This document shows, piece by piece, positions 53,377 to 59,476 of a stretch of DNA of 64,000 nt (positions are counted from its first letter, which is position 1; the number at the start of each line of letters is the position of its first letter). Origin of the DNA: TMED26 sp002694075 (GTDB taxonomy: Bacteria; Pseudomonadota; Alphaproteobacteria; Thalassobaculales; Thalassobaculaceae). The position numbers and the translations under genes were made by a program. The stretch covers positions 1 to 64,000 of the forward strand of contig JAYYDT010000006.1 in assembly GCA_036160575.1 (NCBI GenBank), in the 5' to 3' direction. Below the pieces are notes generated by a model that was not told the DNA's origin, made no database searches, and worked only from the letters and a program-made list of their open reading frames with translations.

Positions 53377-54047
53377 GCCGCCACATCGTCGGCGGTTAGC
53401 CGGCCGCCGTCCAAGGTCAAGGCCGGCCGCTTCAGATGGGTCATGAGCCCGGCGTTATGGGTGGCGATCACGATGGTCGTGCCCAGCTTGTTCAACTCCT
53501 CAAACAAATACAGTAAGCGCAGGGCGATGCGGTCATCGACATTGCCGGTCGGCTCGTCGGCCAGCAGCAGGCTGGGCCGGGCGATCACCGCGCGGGCGAT
53601 GGCGATGCGTTGTTGCTGGCCGCCGGATAGGCTGGGCGGCAAGGCGTTGAGATGATCGGATAGCCCGACCCAGGTCAGCAATTCCGGCACGTGTTTGCGG
53701 ATCAGCGACTCGCGGGCGCCAGCGATGCGCAACGGCAGGGCGACATTTTCCAGGGCCGAGAGGTGATCGATCAGGCGAAAGTTTTGAAAAACCACACCGA
53801 TCCGTCGCCGCAACGCACCGCGTCCGCGCCGGGACAAGCTGGTGGCGTTTTGCCCGAACAGCTGGATCCGCCCGCTGGTCGGCATTTGGGCCATGTAAAT
53901 CAAGCGCAGCAAGGATGTCTTGCCGGCGCCGCTGGGTCCCGTCAAAAAGTGGAAAGAGCCCGGCGCCAGATCGAAAGACACGCCATTGAGGACGGGTGTC
54001 CCGCTGTCATAGCGCAGACTGACATTCTCAAAGCGAACCACTCTCAT
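53373..54047 (-). CDS. ftsE: Cell division ATP-binding protein FtsE
   Basis: This 224-residue ABC ATPase has FENVSLRYDSGTPVLNGVSF, Walker A GPSGAGKTS, the FtsE-type RRRIGVVFQNFRLIDHLSA, signature LSGGQQQRIAIARA and Walker B LLLADEPTGNVD. It drives FtsX. On the other side, the cyclase module begins 408 bases away. Confidence 0.96.
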   Translation of the reverse strand: MRVVRFENVSLRYDSGTPVLNGVSFDLAPGSFHFLTGPSGAGKTSLLRLIYMAQMPTSGRIQLFGQNATSLSRRGRGALRRRIGVVFQNFRLIDHLSALENVALPLRIAGARESLIRKHVPELLTWVGLSDHLNALPPSLSGGQQQRIAIARAVIARPSLLLADEPTGNVDDRIALRLLYLFEELNKLGTTIVIATHNAGLMTHLKRPALTLDGGRLTADDVAA

Positions 54048-54226
54048 GCTCCCCGTCCGCGGATCGCAGGTGCCCCGACGGCACGGGTCAGCATTTCAGA
54101 TAGACGGTCAAAAGGAAAGTCCGCCTTTGGCGCCCTCGGCCCGGGCGTTGTCCTTCGCCGAGACAATTTGACCGAACCGCAATTCACACGAGGCGCGATT
54201 TACGAACACGGGGGTGATGGCCCTCG

Positions 54227-54262
54227 CCCGCCGCCATCGGGTTCAATCCCGACGGCGGCGGG
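54227..54262. other. Strong 15-bp hairpin upstream of ftsE and the cyclase genes
   Basis: CCCGCCGCC and TCGGG on the left pair with CCCGA and GGCGGCGGG on the right, with a single A/C mismatch and a six-base loop. It is flanked by CTTGAACG. It is not placed to terminate either neighbouring gene and could mark a small RNA, an attenuator or an old boundary of the inserted segment. Confidence 0.5.
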
Positions 54263-54414
54263 CTTGAACGCATTTTCAAATGGAGTTCCCATCCCAAAGC
54301 TGTCAGCATCATACATATTAACTACGGAAAATAACGTAGAAACGACATAAAGTACTAAAATACCAGGCGAATCAAATCTCTAGCTTGCACTCGCAATATT
54401 AAGTCCGTCCAGGG

Positions 54415-54436
54415 AAGTTTGTCGAAACTTAAGTTT
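54415..54436 (+). promoter_or_regulatory. Palindromic operator-like element before the first cyclase gene
   Basis: AAGTTT, GTCG, AAACTT and AAGTTT follow in order. AAACTTAAGTTT (54425-54436) is a perfect 12-bp palindrome ending 19 bases before the start codon, and AAGTTT-GTCG-AAACTT is a second inverted repeat. It may be a repressor site or a hairpin in the mRNA leader. Confidence 0.4.
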
Positions 54437-54455
54437 TGTCAGAAAAGACTTTATT

Positions 54456-56135
54456 ATGCTGAAAAACGTAAATATTCGCGCGAAGATCATGGGTGTTGTG
54501 ATCAGCATACTTATCTTAATGGTCACAACTTCTTTGATTTCGACGTACTACATATCGAAGGTGAAGAATGAACTTGAGAATATAGCGGAATTCCTCGTAC
54601 CCATTACACAGCAGCTGACCGAGGCTGAGGTTCACATTCTCGAGCAAGAAATAAAATTTGAAAAAATACTTGAGGCTTTTGAAACTTCAAAAGTCGACAG
54701 CCAAATTGTCGACAAAAATATTGAAGGCTATGAGGGCTTGGGCCGGAAAGTTAGTGAGGAGATTGAGAGCGGTAAGAATTTGGCGGAAGACGCGTTAAAA
54801 ATTTCAACAACCTACGAGATGGTGTCGGGTTTTAGTAAACTGCTACAGTCTTTTGATATGATTAAGGAAGGCCATGTCCTTTTTCAAAAACACGGCGCCG
54901 AAATTATTAAATTCTTGAAGGAGCGTAATTATGACTATGCTCATTTATTAGAAAACTGGATGGAAGAGGAAGAAGATAAACTTAACGGTCTTCTTGAAAA
55001 AACGCTTGTCGACGTTGAAAACCTCACCGAATTCGCCGCCAAGGAAGCCGAACATCATCAGAAGATGTTGCAGGTCCTCACATGGCTAATCACCGGGTCC
55101 GCCGTTGTCGTCGGTGTTTTGTTTAGCGCGGTGGTTTCCGCGCGCATGGTCAAGCCGCTAAAGGGGTTGCTGCACGCGAGCCAAAAGCTCGGCGATGGCG
55201 ACCTGGACACTATGGCGCCGGTGACCAGTCGCGACGAAATCGGGCGCCTGTCGGCGGATTTCAACAATATGGTCGCGGGAATTCGCCAAAAGGAGCGCAT
55301 TCGATCGACATTCGGTCAATATCTTGACCCGCGAATTGTGAATTCCTTGATGAATTCCTACGACTTTGAGGAAGTCAAATCGGTCGAAGCGACCATCTTT
55401 TTTTCCGATATCGCCGGCTTCAGCAGGATCAGTGAGCAATTCACCGCTGACGCCATGGTGAAACTGGTCAACGAGTATTTATCCGAAGTGTCAGAGCCGA
55501 TCACCCTTCGCCAAGGGGTGATCGACAAAATCATCGGCGACGCGGTTGTTGCCTTTTGGAGCCCGCCATTCACAAATTTAAGGGAAGGGGCGATCAACAG
55601 CTGCATCTCGGCCCTGGATCAGCAAAATAAAATTGAAATTTTCAAAAACAAAATCTCCGATATCACGGGCCTCAAAAAGTTCGTCCCTAATATAAATGTC
55701 AGAATGGGAATCGCGACAGGGCCGTGTTTGCTCGGAAACATCGGAAGCGCCCGGTCGAAATCATTCACGACGATTGGCCCCGCGATGGATTGGGCCGAGC
55801 AACTTGAGGTTTTGAATAAAGAATACAATACGAAAATACTTGTCTCCGAAAATACGTTCGACCACGCCAAGGAGAAAATGGAGTTCCGTAAAATTGAAAA
55901 TAGGAATTTTACGGGTCTCGGAGAGAAAGCTGTTTTCGAATTATTAGGGCCTGTCGACGGGGTGCCAAAAGAGGTGCTTGCCTACAGAGATTTATACGAA
56001 AAATCTTTGTCTTACTTTCAGGCCGGCGATACCGCCCAAGCCTTGGGCCATTTTAAAAAATGCGCCGACCTCATGCCTGACGACGGCGCGGTCGCCAAGC
56101 ATCTGAAACTCATTGAAGCGGCGGCGTTGGTTTGA
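54456..56135 (+). CDS. Membrane class III nucleotide cyclase, metal-binding (C1-like) half
   Basis: This 559-residue protein has TM1 (about 11-33), a 170-residue helical periplasmic domain, TM2 (207-228), HAMP (229-281), a FGQYLDPRIV linker, a class III cyclase domain (305-455) and a TPR-like tail (515-550). Metal aspartates are Asp318 (FFSDIAGFS) and Asp362 (KIIGDAVVAFW), 44 residues apart as in mammalian C1. Arg416 matches the phosphate-binding Arg484 of C1. The specificity position is Thr438. The transition-state Asn and Arg are replaced by Asp445 and Gln449. A homodimer should be inactive. It is directly followed by the complementary paralogue. Composition is AT-rich. Confidence 0.88.
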   Translation: MLKNVNIRAKIMGVVISILILMVTTSLISTYYISKVKNELENIAEFLVPITQQLTEAEVHILEQEIKFEKILEAFETSKVDSQIVDKNIEGYEGLGRKVSEEIESGKNLAEDALKISTTYEMVSGFSKLLQSFDMIKEGHVLFQKHGAEIIKFLKERNYDYAHLLENWMEEEEDKLNGLLEKTLVDVENLTEFAAKEAEHHQKMLQVLTWLITGSAVVVGVLFSAVVSARMVKPLKGLLHASQKLGDGDLDTMAPVTSRDEIGRLSADFNNMVAGIRQKERIRSTFGQYLDPRIVNSLMNSYDFEEVKSVEATIFFSDIAGFSRISEQFTADAMVKLVNEYLSEVSEPITLRQGVIDKIIGDAVVAFWSPPFTNLREGAINSCISALDQQNKIEIFKNKISDITGLKKFVPNINVRMGIATGPCLLGNIGSARSKSFTTIGPAMDWAEQLEVLNKEYNTKILVSENTFDHAKEKMEFRKIENRNFTGLGEKAVFELLGPVDGVPKEVLAYRDLYEKSLSYFQAGDTAQALGHFKKCADLMPDDGAVAKHLKLIEAAALV

Positions 56136-56137
56136 CG

Positions 56138-57919
56138 ATGAACAACATGCCAGGACAAAACATGGACGCGACCAGCCCAAGCAGGAACCGCCCGGTCAAG
56201 CTCTCGGTGCGACAGAAAATTATCGGGATTTCAGTGGGGCTGATCGCGGTTTTGATTGGAATCACAGTATTCTCGAGTTTGAAGCTGGTTCAAATCAAGC
56301 ATGAGATCGTCGACATCGCGGAGTTTAATATCCCGGCCGCGAACCTTATTTCCCTGGCCCGGCAGCACAGTCTGGAGCAGGAACTCCACCTCCAACGGAT
56401 TTTCAAGAATTTTAGCTTCGAGAAGGTCGATCTCAAAAAAGTCGACTATGAAATTCATAAGTTTGAGTATTACGACAAAAAAGTCGACGCCGAGTTAATT
56501 CACCTCGAGGAACTTTTGCAAACAGGTATACGCTTGGCGGAAATCGATTCAGATAAGCTTTTTTATAAAAAAGTCTTTACCAAGGTCAAAGAAGTAGATC
56601 TCGAGCACCAGGAATTTGTCGATCATGCATTGGAAATTATACTACACTTGAAGAAAGAAGAAAAAGACGAAGCCAATCTACTGAGAAATCGTTTAGATCA
56701 CGAAATCGATGAATTTAACCTTCACATCAGCGAAATTCTGGAAAAGCTGGAGAAAAAGACGCAGTCATCCATCAATTTAGCGAAGCAGCATGAGGAGGAA
56801 GTGCTGCTGCTTTCCCTCATATCGACCGCGGCGGCATTGGTTCTCGGTCTTTCCTACGCGCTGATCATGTCGACGGGCTTTGTGCGGCCGATCCAAAAAC
56901 TATCCTCCGAGGTCTCGCGCATATCGTCTGGCAAACTTGATGTTGAGGTCAACGCGACAAGCTGGGACGAGATCGGTCAGCTCAGTGACGCTTTTCAGTA
57001 CATGGTCGACGAACTGAAGGAAAAGCAGCAGATTGAGGAAACGTTCGGTAAATATGTCGACCCGCGCATTGTCAAAGTGATCGCGGATGCCGACGGGGCG
57101 GCGAAGACGGATGGCGAAAGGCGCCAAATGTCGGTGATGTTCGCCGGCGTCGCGGGCCTTCAGGACCTCATCAACGATATTGACTCGGCCGCCCTCGCCG
57201 ATTTCTACAACGAATATCTTGAGATCTTGGGAGAGCCCATATCCGACAACAATGGGATCCTGGATAAATTCATTGGCACCGTGGCGATGGGCTTTTGGGG
57301 CCCGCCGTTTACCGAGCCTTCCGAACATCCAAATCTGGCCCTCGCGGCGGCCGGACAGGTGACCTCCGCGTTGCCTCAAATTCAATCCCTTTTGAGCCGT
57401 TCGCTGGGCCGTACCGTCGACGGCGACGCGTATCCGATCACCGTCGGCATCGCCAGCGGGGACGTGGTGGTGGGCAATATGGGCTCGACAAGCTCAATGT
57501 CATACACGGTTATGGGCGATGTCGTGAACAACGCCTCCCGGTTAAAAGGCGCGAGTCGGCAGTACGGGGTGCCGATCCTATGCTCGGAAGCCACCAAGAC
57601 CTTAGCGGACCCAGACCACCTCTTTAGGGAGATCGACCAAATAGTCGCGGTCGGTATGGACGAGCCGATGGTCATTTATGAGCTGGTCACCGATGCGCGC
57701 GAACAAGCGGGGTATGACGACGAGGTTATCGGTTTGTACGCCGCCGGCCTCGACATGTACCGCGCCGGAAACTGGCCGAAGGCCCGGGAATATTGGCAAG
57801 AGTTACTTCTTAAAGTACCGGGCGACCGCGCGACACAAACAATGCTTTCTCGAATTCCGCGTCTGGAGAAAACGGACCTGGACTCGTGGTCTGGTATATG
57901 GAGGTTGGACGATAAATAA
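56138..57919 (+). CDS. Membrane class III nucleotide cyclase, catalytic Asn/Arg (C2-like) half
   Basis: This 593-residue paralogue has the same layout: TM1 (about 27-49), helical periplasmic domain, TM2 (223-245), HAMP (247-299), FGKYVDPRIV linker, cyclase domain (328-473) and TPR-like tail. Both metal aspartates are lost: Gly337 (MFAGVAGLQ) and Thr381 (KFIGTVAMGFW), spaced 44 as in the partner. Adenine-binding Lys377, specificity Thr457, Asn464 and Arg468 (YTVMGDVVNNASR) are kept; the Arg416-equivalent is Thr435. The start could be ATG 56138, TTG 56132 overlapping the upstream stop, or ATG 56162, which has AGGA upstream. Predicted to complete the partner's active site. Confidence 0.88.
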   Translation: MNNMPGQNMDATSPSRNRPVKLSVRQKIIGISVGLIAVLIGITVFSSLKLVQIKHEIVDIAEFNIPAANLISLARQHSLEQELHLQRIFKNFSFEKVDLKKVDYEIHKFEYYDKKVDAELIHLEELLQTGIRLAEIDSDKLFYKKVFTKVKEVDLEHQEFVDHALEIILHLKKEEKDEANLLRNRLDHEIDEFNLHISEILEKLEKKTQSSINLAKQHEEEVLLLSLISTAAALVLGLSYALIMSTGFVRPIQKLSSEVSRISSGKLDVEVNATSWDEIGQLSDAFQYMVDELKEKQQIEETFGKYVDPRIVKVIADADGAAKTDGERRQMSVMFAGVAGLQDLINDIDSAALADFYNEYLEILGEPISDNNGILDKFIGTVAMGFWGPPFTEPSEHPNLALAAAGQVTSALPQIQSLLSRSLGRTVDGDAYPITVGIASGDVVVGNMGSTSSMSYTVMGDVVNNASRLKGASRQYGVPILCSEATKTLADPDHLFREIDQIVAVGMDEPMVIYELVTDAREQAGYDDEVIGLYAAGLDMYRAGNWPKAREYWQELLLKVPGDRATQTMLSRIPRLEKTDLDSWSGIWRLDDK

Positions 57920-58110
57920 ATCGAAGAACCGCGGTCCGTGCCCGCGCATAAATCTCGTGTTGCGAGGGGAGGGAAATCGTCTTCGCGATGAGCGTCAAAA
58001 AGCGTGATGCTTTAGGCCGCCGCGGCCACCGGCATTTTTAAGATTCAGCCGCCGATACCATCGGTTAGGCCCTTCCCTATCACCCGCCAATTTATTGAAA
58101 GGGGTATCAA

Positions 58111-58485
58111 GTGTCTCAAAATTCATCCATCGAGTTAGCGAAACTTTCGTTCGGGGCGAATGACATCATTCTAGAGGCTGGCGCAGCGTGCAAAGGGGCC
58201 TTTTTGATCGAAAGCGGGTTGGTTGAAGTCTATCGCGATGTCGACCAACGCCGGGTCGTCATTGCCCAGCTCGGCAAGGGCGAGATCTTTGGCGAACTGG
58301 CGGTGATCGATGACGTGCCGCACGCCCATCATGTCAGGGCCATTCAAGACACCCAGTGTTTATTGATTACTCCCGCCCAATATCAGGAGTTGTTCGCGAA
58401 TACACCGGGTATCATGAAGCTGTTTCTGTCGCGGGTGGTCAGAAAACTCCGTATGACCACCGACACGACCTTTGGTAAATCGTAA
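58111..58485 (+). CDS. Stand-alone cyclic nucleotide-binding domain protein
   Basis: This 124-residue protein is a single CAP-type cNMP-binding domain with no effector domain. The beta roll contains FLIESGLVEVYRD and LGKGEIFGELAVIDD. The phosphate-binding cassette keeps Glu62 of GEL, which holds the ribose in the family, but the usual Arg is His71 and the next Ser/Thr is Ala72 (VPHAHHV). Cyclic nucleotide binding may thus be weak, altered or lost. It starts with GTG after AAAGGGG, 191 bases after the second cyclase gene, and is the likely receptor of the module. Confidence 0.85.
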   Translation: MSQNSSIELAKLSFGANDIILEAGAACKGAFLIESGLVEVYRDVDQRRVVIAQLGKGEIFGELAVIDDVPHAHHVRAIQDTQCLLITPAQYQELFANTPGIMKLFLSRVVRKLRMTTDTTFGKS

Positions 58486-58608
58486 GGCTCAGGGCGGGTC
58501 ATGGGTTCGCCGCGCCGAGCCATTGGTTTCTTCACGGGCCGCTGATGTCGATTGCCGCGCCGGCGGTGCCCGCTATCGCCCCACGTCGGACATTGGTATA
58601 AAAGCGCT

Positions 58609-59472
58609 ATGGAAGTTTTCTGCCCGCAATGTAATCAAGCCTTCGTCCTGCCGGACGGCGCCGTGCCGCCGGCCGGCCGCAAGATGAAATGCAGCAAATG
58701 TGCGCATGTCTGGCATCAGCCGGGCAGCGACACAGCCGCCAATGATGCCGCCAATGATGCCGCCGAGGCGCCGGCTGGCGCCGCCACCGAAGAGGCGGAC
58801 ACCGCGCGCGAACCTGAGACAGCCACCTTCACCGACGCCGATCTCGCGCAATGGGATCCGGCCGCCGCCCCAAAGGCGGCCGCCGATCCGTCGGCGAAAG
58901 CCACCTATACGGACGCGGAATTGGGCCAATGGAATCCGGAGCTGACGTCGGAGGAGATCGTCGATTACGGCGATTTTTCGATCCTGCGCACCCGTCAAGC
59001 GCCGCCGCCGCCGCCGGTTCGGCCTTATGGTTTTTACGCCACCGTGGCGCTGATCGTCGTGCTGGCGCTGGGCGGAGTCTTCGGTCGTGCCACCCTGGTG
59101 CAGGTGTGGCCGCCGGCGGCGCTTCTTTATGAGCGCGCCGGCTTACCGGTGCCGGTGGTCGGGGCGGGATTGGCGATCCGCGATGTGGCGGCGGTGCAGG
59201 GTCAGCAAGGCGCCTTGACGGTGGCGGTGGTGCGCGGTCGGATCGTCAATGAAAGCCAAGCGGTCGTGGCGGTGCCAACGCTCGCCGCCACGCTGGGCGA
59301 TGACGACGGGGCGAGCTGGCAGGATATTTTGTTCCCGGTGGACGTCGCCGTGCTGTTGCCTGGCGAAACCGTCGATTTTCAATATGAACTGCCGCTGCCG
59401 GACGAAACCGCGACGCGTGTGACGGTGTCATTTTCCGAGGTCCGGCCGGCCAGCGGCGGGCTCGGGTATTAA
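58609..59472 (+). CDS. MJ0042 zinc-ribbon membrane protein with DUF3426-like domain
   Basis: This 287-residue protein has an N-terminal zinc ribbon with Cys5, Cys8, Cys28 and Cys31 (FCPQCNQAF; MKCSKCAHVWHQP), an acidic Ala-rich linker containing two repeats of TDADLAQWD type, one TM (about 143-162) and a C-terminal beta-rich domain like DUF3426 (VVRGRIVNESQAVVAVPTLA). The function is unknown. In related genomes such genes often sit near ftsE; here the cyclase module separates them. Confidence 0.85.
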   Translation: MEVFCPQCNQAFVLPDGAVPPAGRKMKCSKCAHVWHQPGSDTAANDAANDAAEAPAGAATEEADTAREPETATFTDADLAQWDPAAAPKAAADPSAKATYTDAELGQWNPELTSEEIVDYGDFSILRTRQAPPPPPVRPYGFYATVALIVVLALGGVFGRATLVQVWPPAALLYERAGLPVPVVGAGLAIRDVAAVQGQQGALTVAVVRGRIVNESQAVVAVPTLAATLGDDDGASWQDILFPVDVAVLLPGETVDFQYELPLPDETATRVTVSFSEVRPASGGLGY

Positions 59473-59476
59473 CCGT

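Larger units (their letters stand above)
54048..54455. other. Divergent intergenic region ahead of the cyclase genes
   Basis: These 408 bases hold no gene. The half near ftsE is GC-rich and contains a strong hairpin; the half near the first cyclase gene is AT-rich and contains a palindromic element. Promoters for both directions should lie here, but I could not assign them with confidence. Confidence 0.6.

Noticed and set aside
54456..57919. Both cyclase-like proteins as independent pseudoenzymes
   Set aside because: Random decay would not be expected to remove exactly complementary residue sets with intact spacing in two adjacent genes. A dead pair remains possible and is stated as the refuting case.
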